Source: an uncultured Acidimicrobiales bacterium (GTDB lineage Bacteria > Actinomycetota > Acidimicrobiia > Acidimicrobiales > SZUA-35). From it: a DNA stretch of 64,000 bases. The stretch's first letter is position 1. Each line of letters begins with the position of its first letter. The stretch lies in contig CALAJQ010000016.1 of NCBI GenBank assembly GCA_937922785.1, forward strand, positions 1 to 64,000. Reading direction: 5' to 3'. Both the position numbers and the translations under genes were made by a program. The notes beneath the pieces are model-generated. The model was not told where the DNA came from. It did no database searches and worked only from the letters and a program-made list of their open reading frames with translations. Below, in pieces: positions 17,239 through 24,107 of this stretch.

Positions 17239-17896
17239 AGTCGATCCCACCAACGACATGTGGGCTGAGTTCCTAGACCCTTCAAAACCTGACCCTGTTC
17301 TAGAGCATGAAGAAGCCGAGATGCTCAGCCGAGCTCGTTCGACCTTGCAACAGCCCGAGCTTTGGGATGGTCCCTCTGCCGGAGCCCGAGACCGGCTGCT
17401 AAGCCAGGCTCGCCAGGAAAAGCCCGATGTAGTCTCGCTTGCGTCAGCCCGGAGTCGAAGGTCCCGGCCCATGATGGCCGCCGCTGGTTTGGTCGCAGCG
17501 GCCGCCGCGATCATCGCTGTGTTTGTGCTGCCAGCCGGTCAGACTCCGGTTCCAACTGGCACAACCTATGAGGTTGCTGGCGGGTCCTACCTGCCCGACG
17601 CAATCGCAGACGTGACCGTAGATCCGTTGGCCAACGGCGTGAAGCTGGTGATCACCCTCGACGACATTCCTGCGGCTGAAGCCGGTACCTACTACGCCGG
17701 TTGGTTGATGGGTCCGGACGGGACCGTTCCTGTGGGAAGCTTCCATGCTCGTGGCACTGGGGACGTCAGAAGGGTCAGCCTTTGGAGTGGCACTGAAACA
17801 GAGGACTATCCAATGTTTATGGTCACTCTCCAAAACGAAGGCGAGCCGTTAACTCCGTCAGACCGGATTGTGCTTCAGGGATCGGTCGCAGGCTAA
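17231..17896 (+). CDS. RskA-like membrane anti-sigma factor
   Basis: A 221-residue protein starting at an ATG with a strong GGAGGTGATCG ribosome-binding site inside the end of the sigma gene. Residues 1-75 are cytoplasmic. One membrane helix follows at about 77-97 (MMAAAGLVAAAAAIIAVFVLP). The external C-terminal domain ends ...YYAGWLMGPDGTVPVGSFHA...MFMVTLQNEGEPLTPSDRIVL, matching the anti-sigma-K factor RskA C-terminal domain. No zinc-binding HxxxCxxC motif is present in the N-terminal part. It sequesters the adjacent sigma factor and is probably inactivated by regulated proteolysis. Confidence 0.85.
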   Translation: MSEVDPTNDMWAEFLDPSKPDPVLEHEEAEMLSRARSTLQQPELWDGPSAGARDRLLSQARQEKPDVVSLASARSRRSRPMMAAAGLVAAAAAIIAVFVLPAGQTPVPTGTTYEVAGGSYLPDAIADVTVDPLANGVKLVITLDDIPAAEAGTYYAGWLMGPDGTVPVGSFHARGTGDVRRVSLWSGTETEDYPMFMVTLQNEGEPLTPSDRIVLQGSVAG

Positions 17897-17920
17897 CCCT
17901 CCTCTAGCAAGCCCCCTGCC

Positions 17921-17953
17921 CCCTCTCCCTCTCCCTCTCCCTCTCCCTCTCCC
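17921..17953 (+). repeat. (CCCTCT)n microsatellite
   Basis: Five and a half perfect copies of CCCTCT lie 24 bases after the anti-sigma stop and directly abut the 83-bp dispersed repeat. Slippage-prone, with strong purine/pyrimidine strand asymmetry. Confidence 0.9.
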
Positions 17954-17954
17954 G

Positions 17955-18037
17955 AAATTTCTGCCCCAGGTGACAATTAGTGTCACCTGGGGCAGACAGA
18001 ATCCGAAAATGTCGCCTACAGCTGACATTTGGGACCC
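17955..18037 (+). repeat. 83-bp dispersed intergenic repeat, copy 1
   Basis: It aligns without gaps to the reverse complement of 32080-32162, with about 11 mismatches in 83 positions. This copy contains a perfect 16-base stem (17960-17975 with 17981-17996, arms TCTGCCCCAGGTGACA and complement) around an ATTAG loop. A second stem, AAATGTC/GACATTT (18009-18030), follows. The sharp symmetry suggests a structured RNA, a bidirectional terminator or a REP/MITE-like element. It lies between the anti-sigma gene and the next gene. No REP-type transposase is present in the window. Confidence 0.8.
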
Positions 18038-18078
18038 ACAACCGGGGTCTCAAGATTCCGCAGCGGCCAGCTTGGGTC

Positions 18079-18093
18079 TATTCTCCACCTATG
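18079..18093 (+). promoter_or_regulatory. leaderless -10 element (TATTCT-N6-ATG)
   Basis: TATTCT, CCACCT, then the ATG of the MmcQ/YjbR-like gene. It has the same geometry as seven other starts in the window and decides the start codon of a frame that is open further upstream. Confidence 0.55.
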
Positions 18094-18486
18094 GCTCACC
18101 CTCAGCGCTTTGACGACAACGACCCGGTTCTGGCCAAACTGCGTGAGATCTGCCTTGGTTTACCGGGGGCTGACATGAAGGTCTCACACGGTCGTCCCGC
18201 CTTCTTTACGAAGAAGATCTTTGCGATGTACGGAGCGGTCCTCAAGGGTGAACACCACACCGGCGAATATGACCAGGCGTTGGTGTTTATGCCCGACTCT
18301 GCTGAAGCTGACGCACTTGCCCAGGACGAGCGATTCTTCAGCCCGGCCTACTGGGGACCATCCGGATGGCTAGGGCTAGATCTAAGCCACAAGCCTGACT
18401 GGGATGAGGTCGCTGAACTGGTTGAAGACAGCTACCGGGCGAACACAACAAAGAAGCTGATAGCGGAATTGGACTCGCTGGACTGA
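18091..18486 (+). CDS. MmcQ/YjbR-family protein
   Basis: A 131-residue protein of the MmcQ/YjbR (DUF419) fold. Typical segments are LREICLGLPGADMKVSHGRPAF, KKIFAMYGAV, and a C-terminal GWLGLDLSHKPDWDEVAELVEDSYR. Members are small monomeric proteins, described as DNA-binding-like but without a settled role. The frame runs on upstream through the 83-bp repeat. I chose the ATG at 18091 because homologs begin near here and a leaderless -10 element sits exactly six bases before it. Confidence 0.82.
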   Translation: MAHPQRFDDNDPVLAKLREICLGLPGADMKVSHGRPAFFTKKIFAMYGAVLKGEHHTGEYDQALVFMPDSAEADALAQDERFFSPAYWGPSGWLGLDLSHKPDWDEVAELVEDSYRANTTKKLIAELDSLD

Positions 18487-18487
18487 G

Positions 18488-18532
18488 TTATCCACAGTTC
18501 GGGGCACCTAGTCAGTTTCGAGACCTGACCCC
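18488..18532 (+). repeat. 45-bp element with DnaA-box-like end, copy 1
   Basis: TTATCCACAG, eight variable bases, ACCTAG, four variable bases, then TTTCGAGACCTGACCCC. The same spacing and 31 of 45 bases recur at 48788-48832. It starts one base after the MmcQ stop and ends four bases before the first ATG of the PhyH gene. Confidence 0.7.
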
Positions 18533-18536
18533 CATA

Positions 18537-19418
18537 ATGGAAAGCATGAGTCTTCCTGAACTTCAGCGCTTTCCTAGCGATGCTCCGCACGCCGAAATGA
18601 TGGCGGCTTACAAGGCTGACGGCGGCATGATCATCGAGAACATGGTGCCCGCTGAGACCATCAGCGCATTGCGAGACGCCGCTGACTTGGTCAGTGCCGA
18701 GCTTGTCCCGGGGTCCACAACTCAAGGGATGGGCAAGGACGGCAAGGAGTTCGTTGGGAAGAACACCATCCGGTTCTCCAGTCTCGGCCTACACACGCCC
18801 GCGTATTTCGACCTATTGGACAACGAGATCTTCAAGGCGGTCGCCGATGAGGTCCTGCTTCCAAACTGCGGTTCCTATTGGGTGAACACTGCCCAGGTCA
18901 TGTACATCGGACCTGGTGAACCCGCTCAGGTTTTGCACCGTGACGCCAATAACTGGTGGCAATACGTGTCTGCCACTTGGCCAAACTCTGCCGAGGTCAC
19001 TGTCAGCGCCATGATCGGGCTTGAGGATGTAACCGAGCATCTCGGGGCGACTCGAGTGGTTCCTCGAAGCAACTTCGAAACCGACCTTGTCCACTACGAC
19101 GCACCCCGTGAAACTGTTCCAGCCGAACTGGGTGCTGGCGACGCCCTGATCTATTCCGGCTATGTGGTGCACGGTGGCGGCGCCAACACGACCACCGACA
19201 TGTGGCGTAAGGCAATGCACCTTAGTTTTGTTGTGGGCTGGTTAACCCCCGAAGAGGCCTGTGCGATTGACTACACCACCGAAGAACTCCAGGCGCTGTC
19301 GCCGCGAGTTCAACGGCTTCTCGGACATCGATCCTATGACTCACGCCCTCTGCGGGGCGGAGGACTATGGTTGAAGAACGTCAATGCGATCGAAGATCCC
19401 GACGGAACTGCTAACTAA
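18537..19418 (+). CDS. phytanoyl-CoA dioxygenase (PhyH) family protein
   Basis: A 293-residue Fe(II)/2-oxoglutarate oxygenase. The first pair of iron ligands is in VLHRDANNWW (H-x-D). The distal His is in YSGYVVHGGGANTT, followed by WRKAMHLSFVVGWL with the 2OG-binding Arg. A short SLPELQRFP N-terminus and a GGGLWLKN C-terminal tail are present. The ATG at 18546 is an alternative start three codons in. Many marine actinobacterial PhyH proteins act on unknown lipids or small molecules, so the substrate is not assignable. Followed after 26 bases by the amphi-Trp gene, probably in one operon. Confidence 0.85.
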   Translation: MESMSLPELQRFPSDAPHAEMMAAYKADGGMIIENMVPAETISALRDAADLVSAELVPGSTTQGMGKDGKEFVGKNTIRFSSLGLHTPAYFDLLDNEIFKAVADEVLLPNCGSYWVNTAQVMYIGPGEPAQVLHRDANNWWQYVSATWPNSAEVTVSAMIGLEDVTEHLGATRVVPRSNFETDLVHYDAPRETVPAELGAGDALIYSGYVVHGGGANTTTDMWRKAMHLSFVVGWLTPEEACAIDYTTEELQALSPRVQRLLGHRSYDSRPLRGGGLWLKNVNAIEDPDGTAN

Positions 19419-19444
19419 AGAGTCTTAGAGACAGAGGAAAACCA

Positions 19445-19666
19445 ATGGCTGATCGTGATATCGAGAAGAACGTACCTGTAAGTCAATTTGTGGACACGCT
19501 ACGTCGTCTCGCCGATGCTCTTGAAGCGGGCGAGTCATTTCGCATCCAGGTTCAAAACAAGCGATTCACAATTCCCGCCGATGCCGAGATCATCATCGAA
19601 CACGAAATTGAAGATGGCGACGAAGAATTTGCGATGGAACTCCAATGGAAAGCCTCTGACGACTAG
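19445..19666 (+). CDS. amphi-Trp domain protein
   Basis: A 73-residue acidic protein matching the amphi-Trp domain: VSQFVDTLRRLADALEAGESFRI, QNKRFTIPADAEI and the terminal EEFAMELQWKAS, with the expected single Trp. Function is unknown; in other genomes the domain occurs alone or fused to small regulators. The start has an AGAGGAAAACC ribosome-binding site. It is co-directional with PhyH upstream. Confidence 0.85.
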   Translation: MADRDIEKNVPVSQFVDTLRRLADALEAGESFRIQVQNKRFTIPADAEIIIEHEIEDGDEEFAMELQWKASDD

Positions 19667-19741
19667 TAACTCTCAAGCTGGGAGACTCTTAGTCACACCA
19701 AGTGGTCCGAAAACCGCCGGACCTCGCCCCAATAGCTGATC

Positions 19742-19756
19742 TAAAGTTGCGGCATG
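19742..19756 (+). promoter_or_regulatory. leaderless -10 element (TAAAGT-N6-ATG)
   Basis: TAAAGT, TGCGGC, then the ATG of the molybdopterin oxidoreductase gene. No Shine-Dalgarno sequence is visible. Confidence 0.55.
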
Positions 19757-21814
19757 ACGACGCTTGAAGTTCTGGGAACCTGCCATCACGATTGTCCTGA
19801 CAGTTGCGGCTGGGTTGCGACGTCGGTGGACGGCGTCCTTACCTCAGTAAAGGGAAACAAGAAGCACCCGTTTTCAAAGGGTGAGCTGTGCCCGAAAGTC
19901 AACAAGTTTGTTGGCCGGGTGAATCACGAGAATCGACTGCTTACGCCCCTTATCCGAACCGGAGTGAAAGGGAGCGGCGAATTCCGTGAGGCGACTTGGG
20001 ATGAAGCGCTAGAGCTTGTGGTCAGCGAGTTCTCACGCGTGAAAGACACCTACGGCGGCGAAGCGATCTTGCCATGGTGGTCGGCGGGAACTCAGGGCCT
20101 GATTCAGAACTCGGGAACAAGTAACGCACTGTTCGCATTGCTGGGATCGAGCACCCAATACGGAAGCGTGTGCGGCGCAGCGTCTGGTTTCGGTATGGCC
20201 ACTGTGTATGGCCACGGCCTCGGAACCGACCCGCTTCAATGCGAGCACTCAGATCAGATCATTCTGTGGGGCACCAACACACGGCTCACCAACAGGCATC
20301 TATGGCCCACAATCGCTAAGGCTCAAAAAGATGGCGCCAAGGTCATCGTTGTTGATCCGATTAGGACAATCACTGCCGATAAGGCCGATCAACACATCCA
20401 GCCACTGCCTGGAACTGACGTGGCGATGTTGCTGGCCATCATCAACGTTCTCATCGCCGACGATTTGGTCGATCACGACTACGTCTCGGCACATGCCCTT
20501 GGCTTCGAAGAGTTAGCCGCCCACGTGGTCAACAGCACGCCTGAGTGGGCTGCACCGCTGTGCGGCGTGGATGCGGAGACCATTAGGGATTTGGCACGCT
20601 CGATTGGAACCATCCCGGCCACGATGATTCGTGGCCTCATTGGTGTGGAGCACCACTTCAGCGGCCCAACGATGTATCGACTGTCGGCCATGATTCCGGT
20701 TTTGACCGGTTCTCACAAGACGCTGGGCGGAGGTTTCGCCCGAAGCGTTGGGGCATGGGCCGAGGTTGACGATGTTGATGGCGGGGTAGTTGCCGGGCTT
20801 GCTTCTGTTGTTGCACCCAATGCGGGCCAGCGCCGGTCGCTTCGACAGCCAGCGCTCGGCGAGTCACTCACTCAGTTGGCTGACCCGATCCACGCCTTGT
20901 TCATATGGAATGGCAATCCTGTCTTGAGCATGCCTGACTCTGCGGCTGTCCGACGAGGCCTCGAACGCGAAGATCTTTTCACGGTCGTGAGTGAGCACTT
21001 CATGACCGACACCGCCAGATATGCAGACGTCATATTTCCGGCCGCAATGGAGACCGAGATGGTCGATGTCATGCCAGCGTGGGGTCATCTATGGCTTGGT
21101 TGGAACGAACCAGCCACAGACCCGCTGGGTGAAGCAGTTCCTAATACTGAACTCTTCCGCCGCTTGGCCAAAGCGTTTGGCTTCGACCAGCCCGAGCTTC
21201 ACCTGTCCGACATGGATCTGATCAAGATGGCCGTCGGTGATCACGTTGACATTGAAGCGATGCGTCGTGATGGTTACGTGCGCGTTACCAACTACCCCGA
21301 GAACTACTTGCCTTATGAGAACGGTGGCTTCCACACGCCATCAGGCAAGGCGGAGCTAGTTGCTGAATCGTTCGGCGCGGTAGGCGTCAGCCATCTCCCT
21401 GAATGGATTCCGGTGGCCGAAGGGCCAGGTAGTCCTCAGATGGATCGTCACCCGCTGTTCCTTCAGACGCCGAAGAAGGCCACCCGTTTCCTAAACACGT
21501 CCTACAGCGATCTCCCGGCCCATGCTGATCTGGAGACCAAACCCCATATCGAACTTGATCTAGCCGATGCAGAAGTTCGAGGGCTGACCGAAGGTGACAC
21601 TGCCCGAGTTTTCAACGACCGGGCATCGTTAACGCTGCCGGTTGCGATCACCGACCGCCTGCGCCCAGGCGTGGTCAGCGTGCCATGGGGCTACGTCGAC
21701 TCCGCTTATGGCGACGCAACAGGCTCGGTGAACGACCTGACAAATGCCGCTGACACCGAATTCGGAGCGGGCTCCAACTATGGCGACACCCTGGTCCAAG
21801 TCGAAGCGATATAG
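19754..21814 (+). CDS. molybdopterin-dependent oxidoreductase with [4Fe-4S] site
   Basis: A 686-residue member of the DMSO-reductase superfamily. The N-terminal iron-sulfur site is C10-x3-C14-x3-C18-x27-C46, followed by HENRLLTPL. The molybdopterin domains include SSTQYGSVCGAASG, VVDPIRT and FIWNGNPVLSMPDS. The C-terminal dinucleotide-binding beta-barrel runs from about 560 (FLNTSYSDLP...) to the end (NDLTNAADTEFG). There is no Tat signal, so the enzyme is cytoplasmic. It resembles the small-subunit-free oxidoreductases related to formate dehydrogenase and polysulfide reductase catalytic chains. Substrate is unknown, and no electron-transfer subunit gene is adjacent. Confidence 0.88.
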   Translation: MTTLEVLGTCHHDCPDSCGWVATSVDGVLTSVKGNKKHPFSKGELCPKVNKFVGRVNHENRLLTPLIRTGVKGSGEFREATWDEALELVVSEFSRVKDTYGGEAILPWWSAGTQGLIQNSGTSNALFALLGSSTQYGSVCGAASGFGMATVYGHGLGTDPLQCEHSDQIILWGTNTRLTNRHLWPTIAKAQKDGAKVIVVDPIRTITADKADQHIQPLPGTDVAMLLAIINVLIADDLVDHDYVSAHALGFEELAAHVVNSTPEWAAPLCGVDAETIRDLARSIGTIPATMIRGLIGVEHHFSGPTMYRLSAMIPVLTGSHKTLGGGFARSVGAWAEVDDVDGGVVAGLASVVAPNAGQRRSLRQPALGESLTQLADPIHALFIWNGNPVLSMPDSAAVRRGLEREDLFTVVSEHFMTDTARYADVIFPAAMETEMVDVMPAWGHLWLGWNEPATDPLGEAVPNTELFRRLAKAFGFDQPELHLSDMDLIKMAVGDHVDIEAMRRDGYVRVTNYPENYLPYENGGFHTPSGKAELVAESFGAVGVSHLPEWIPVAEGPGSPQMDRHPLFLQTPKKATRFLNTSYSDLPAHADLETKPHIELDLADAEVRGLTEGDTARVFNDRASLTLPVAITDRLRPGVVSVPWGYVDSAYGDATGSVNDLTNAADTEFGAGSNYGDTLVQVEAI

Positions 21815-21892
21815 CCAAATCCGCTTGGGTATCTCTGCACGAAGTTGAGCTAGCTAGTCTTCTGTTTTGCCCTAAATGGAAGGCCATTCTCA

Positions 21893-22273
21893 ATGAGCAT
21901 CATCGGAAAATTGGCACAAACTGCCGCAGCATTTTGGATTCTGAACGTCTGGTTCAACCGGTTCAACAAAGACACCGGCTATCGCGGCGGCAACGCTAAG
22001 AACATGGTGGAGGAGTTTGAAGAATACGGAATGTCCAAGAAACAGATGTACGCGGTGGGTGCGGTCAAGGTCGGCCTAGCTGGAATGTTGCTTGCGGGAC
22101 ACCAGTATCCACGCCTTGTTCGCCCCGCCTCTATAGGTCTGGCCGGGATGATGCTTGGCGCAATTGGGATGCACATCAAGGTGAAGGACCCGATCAAGCG
22201 CTCTCTTCCCGCTGCAACAGTCGCAGGTCTGTCGGTTGCTTCAGCGGTTCTGAACGGCAACAGCTCTGACTAG
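21893..22273 (+). CDS. DoxX-like membrane protein
   Basis: A 126-residue protein with hydrophobic helices at about 8-20, 52-70, 76-95 and 103-120. The pattern YAVGAVKVGLAGMLLAG, SIGLAGMMLGAIGMHIKVKDP and SLPAATVAGL matches the DoxX/DoxD-like family. A soluble stretch (KNMVEEFEEYGMSKKQ) between helices 1 and 2 resembles the PxxExFxxYGxP segment of such proteins. Possibly involved in membrane redox; no function is proven. It converges with a second DoxX-type gene. Confidence 0.75.
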   Translation: MSIIGKLAQTAAAFWILNVWFNRFNKDTGYRGGNAKNMVEEFEEYGMSKKQMYAVGAVKVGLAGMLLAGHQYPRLVRPASIGLAGMMLGAIGMHIKVKDPIKRSLPAATVAGLSVASAVLNGNSSD

Positions 22274-22286
22274 AAAATCTGTTGCT

Positions 22287-22628
22287 TCATCGAATTAAGA
22301 AAAGAGCCACGAGCGCTGCGTTGATAACCCCCAGCGTCGCGGCTGGCACCATCAATCTTGGGGCATCGTGAATTCTGAACCTAACAACTAGACCGAGAGC
22401 CATCATTACCGCCAGCCCTGCTGCGGCCAGCGCCCCAATAGGGCGATAGGCAAGTCCGGCGATAACACCGAAGGAACCAAGAAGCTGAGTTGCACCAACG
22501 AAGCGTCGAACTTTGGGCATTCCGTATCGCTCGTACTCACCACGCGGTGGCATACCGAACAGGGTTTGCCAACCGTAGATTGCGAATGCGATCCCAGAGG
22601 CCAGGGCGAGCGTGACCAGTAAGAGCAT
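22287..22628 (-). CDS. DoxX-family membrane protein
   Basis: A 113-residue, four-helix membrane protein from the chosen ATG (complement of 22626-22628). It reads MLLLVTLALASGIAFAIYG...YERYGMPKVRRFVGATQLLGSFGVIAG...AAGLAVMMALGLVVRFRI...VPAATLGVINAAL. The GxP-KVRRFVGATQLLG loop is typical of DoxX-like proteins. A TTG further upstream would add a non-hydrophobic N-terminus and is less likely. It is convergent with the DoxX-like gene at 21893, which shares the E-x-YGM motif, so the two are probably old paralogs. Confidence 0.78.
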   Translation of the reverse strand: MLLLVTLALASGIAFAIYGWQTLFGMPPRGEYERYGMPKVRRFVGATQLLGSFGVIAGLAYRPIGALAAAGLAVMMALGLVVRFRIHDAPRLMVPAATLGVINAALVALFLIR

Positions 22629-22737
22629 CAAAGCGTCACCATATGGCGGATCGGCCCTGTGCCCCTGATCGGGTGATCTCAATCCCTCGGCCTTTCAACT
22701 CTGTCTCGTCGAATCGGGTTGGAAGCGGCTTTGGGTT

Positions 22738-22752
22738 TACGCTGCGCCGATG
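22738..22752 (+). promoter_or_regulatory. leaderless -10 element (TACGCT-N6-ATG)
   Basis: TACGCT, GCGCCG, then the ATG of the SCO6745-family gene. No ribosome-binding site is evident. Confidence 0.55.
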
Positions 22753-23583
22753 GATGCTTCACTCACAGCTCGACTCGGGGCCATGCTCAACCTGACCCAC
22801 GGCTTTATCTATTTTGCCCCTGAAGCGACCGAGGCCTATGACGCTCTCGGCCTGAGCGGTCCTGAACATTACTTCGCCAGCCGGGCTGCTCCGTTTGGTC
22901 CAGTCGCCGCCGAGATTGTGATGGCCACCTTCTTCAACTTTGACCCGGCCTATGTTTCCCAAGGGATGGAGCGACCCTGGCAGTCAGCGTCTCCGGCCGT
23001 GGTCCAATCCGCCCGAATGGCCGCCGCTGCGAAGGTGCTAAGGCGATGTGTCCCTGATCTGATGGCAGGTGATGTGGCCCAAGCAAGCGAGCTGGCGCAG
23101 AAAATGATTGACGGCCTGGGGTTTGAAGGAAAGCCGTTGGCAGCAGCTAACCGTGCAGTCCCGGAGTCTGAGGATGAGATCGAGTTGTTGTGGCAGCGCA
23201 TCACCGTGTTGCGCGAGTGGCGCGGTGATGTTCACGTTGCCGTATTGGTTTCAGCGCCGGTTAATGCGGTTGAGGCCTTGATACTTCATGCAGCCACGGG
23301 TCAGGTGCCAAAGGCTGCGCTACAGCGCAGTCGGAAGTGGTCAGCCGAAGCGTGGCAGCAGGGGGTTGACTCACTTGTCGGCCGTGGCCTTGTAAACACC
23401 GACGAATCCTTTACTGAGGCCGGCCAGGTCTTTCGCAACAACATTGAAAGCACGACTGACCAAGCATGCCAGCCAATGGTTGATGCGATCGGCGTCGACG
23501 AAACGCATCGGCTGATCGAATTGCTGAAGCCCGTGCGTCGCGGACTGTTAGACGGCGGAGCGTTTGCTTTGATGGGACGCTGA
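22750..23583 (+). CDS. SCO6745-family protein
   Basis: A 277-residue soluble, helical protein. The N-terminal half (LTHGFIYFAPEATEAYDALGLSGPEHYFASRAAPFGP) is the diagnostic SCO6745 pattern. The C-terminal part (about 185-270) has a winged-helix-like look: GQVPKAALQRSRKWSAEAWQQGVDSLVGRGLV then FTEAGQVFRNNIE, similar to MarR-type helix-turn-helix and wing elements. Family members are common in Streptomyces and Mycobacterium; no biochemical role is established. Two further copies are in this window. Confidence 0.8.
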   Translation: MDASLTARLGAMLNLTHGFIYFAPEATEAYDALGLSGPEHYFASRAAPFGPVAAEIVMATFFNFDPAYVSQGMERPWQSASPAVVQSARMAAAAKVLRRCVPDLMAGDVAQASELAQKMIDGLGFEGKPLAAANRAVPESEDEIELLWQRITVLREWRGDVHVAVLVSAPVNAVEALILHAATGQVPKAALQRSRKWSAEAWQQGVDSLVGRGLVNTDESFTEAGQVFRNNIESTTDQACQPMVDAIGVDETHRLIELLKPVRRGLLDGGAFALMGR

Positions 23584-23628
23584 GTTAGCCCGGTTTGACG
23601 GGCCGAGTTGCTGGCTGGCCAGCCTGGG

Positions 23629-24030
23629 TTAGTCGAGACCTCGATCGATCCAGGTTTCGTGAACTCGTCTCCAACGCAATCCGTTTGGGGCGTCTGACTC
23701 TGTAGAGAAGACCACAGTGGAACGCCGGGTGTTAGAGCGGTCGGTCAAAACATGTTCTTCTATGTATTCGGCCACCAATACGCCCTCGGTTTCCATAACA
23801 AGCTTGTGATCGAGAGTTCGAATGGTCAACGATTCTGTGTGAGCGTGCCCGGCGGTGATCGCAGCGATTGTTCCGGCCCGGTCGGTGGTGTTCGCATCGG
23901 GAGCGACGAAAGTGAAGTCTTCGGCCAGCGCTGCTTCGACCCGTGACAGATCCGTCGAGTTGCCCAAGAAGTAGGACTCAAACACTTCGTGAAGTTCGCT
24001 GATTTCCGATTGCCAGTTTGGGATCGCCAT
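23629..24030 (-). CDS. NTF2-like (SnoaL/DUF4440-type) protein
   Basis: A 133-residue protein of the NTF2-like fold. Helical start (ISELHEVFESYFLG), then VEAALAEDFTFVAPDANTTDRAG, IRTLDHKLVMETEGVLVAEYIEEHV and a terminal RRVHETWID. This is the layout of SnoaL/DUF4440 proteins, which serve as isomerases, hydratases or ligand-binding proteins. The start has GGGAGACTGAATC before the ATG. It is divergent from the OYE-type reductase at 24105, so a joint catabolic role is possible. Confidence 0.72.
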   Translation of the reverse strand: MAIPNWQSEISELHEVFESYFLGNSTDLSRVEAALAEDFTFVAPDANTTDRAGTIAAITAGHAHTESLTIRTLDHKLVMETEGVLVAEYIEEHVLTDRSNTRRSTVVFSTESDAPNGLRWRRVHETWIDRGLD

Positions 24031-24069
24031 GATTCAGTCTCCCACACCGATGTGGCCCGTGCCCTTGCG

Positions 24070-24107
24070 TTGATGAGCTACCCATATTGATCTAGCGTCG
24101 GGCGATG
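24070..24107 (+). promoter_or_regulatory. leaderless promoter: TTGATG-N17-TAGCGT-N6-ATG
   Basis: This is the most complete of the leaderless promoters: a -35 like TTGATG, a 17-base spacer, -10 TAGCGT, and the ATG six bases later. It drives the OYE-type reductase gene. Confidence 0.6.

Noticed and set aside
18488-18496. TTATCCACA as part of a replication origin
   Set aside because: Only single boxes occur, at two distant sites, each inside a repeat element. No dnaA, dnaN, gyrase genes or AT-rich region nearby.
23588-23624. Terminator between the SCO6745 and NTF2-like genes
   Set aside because: A five-base GCCCG/CGGGC stem and a GGCTGGCCAGCC palindrome are present, but with no T-tract and no loop of useful size. 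Too weak to list.
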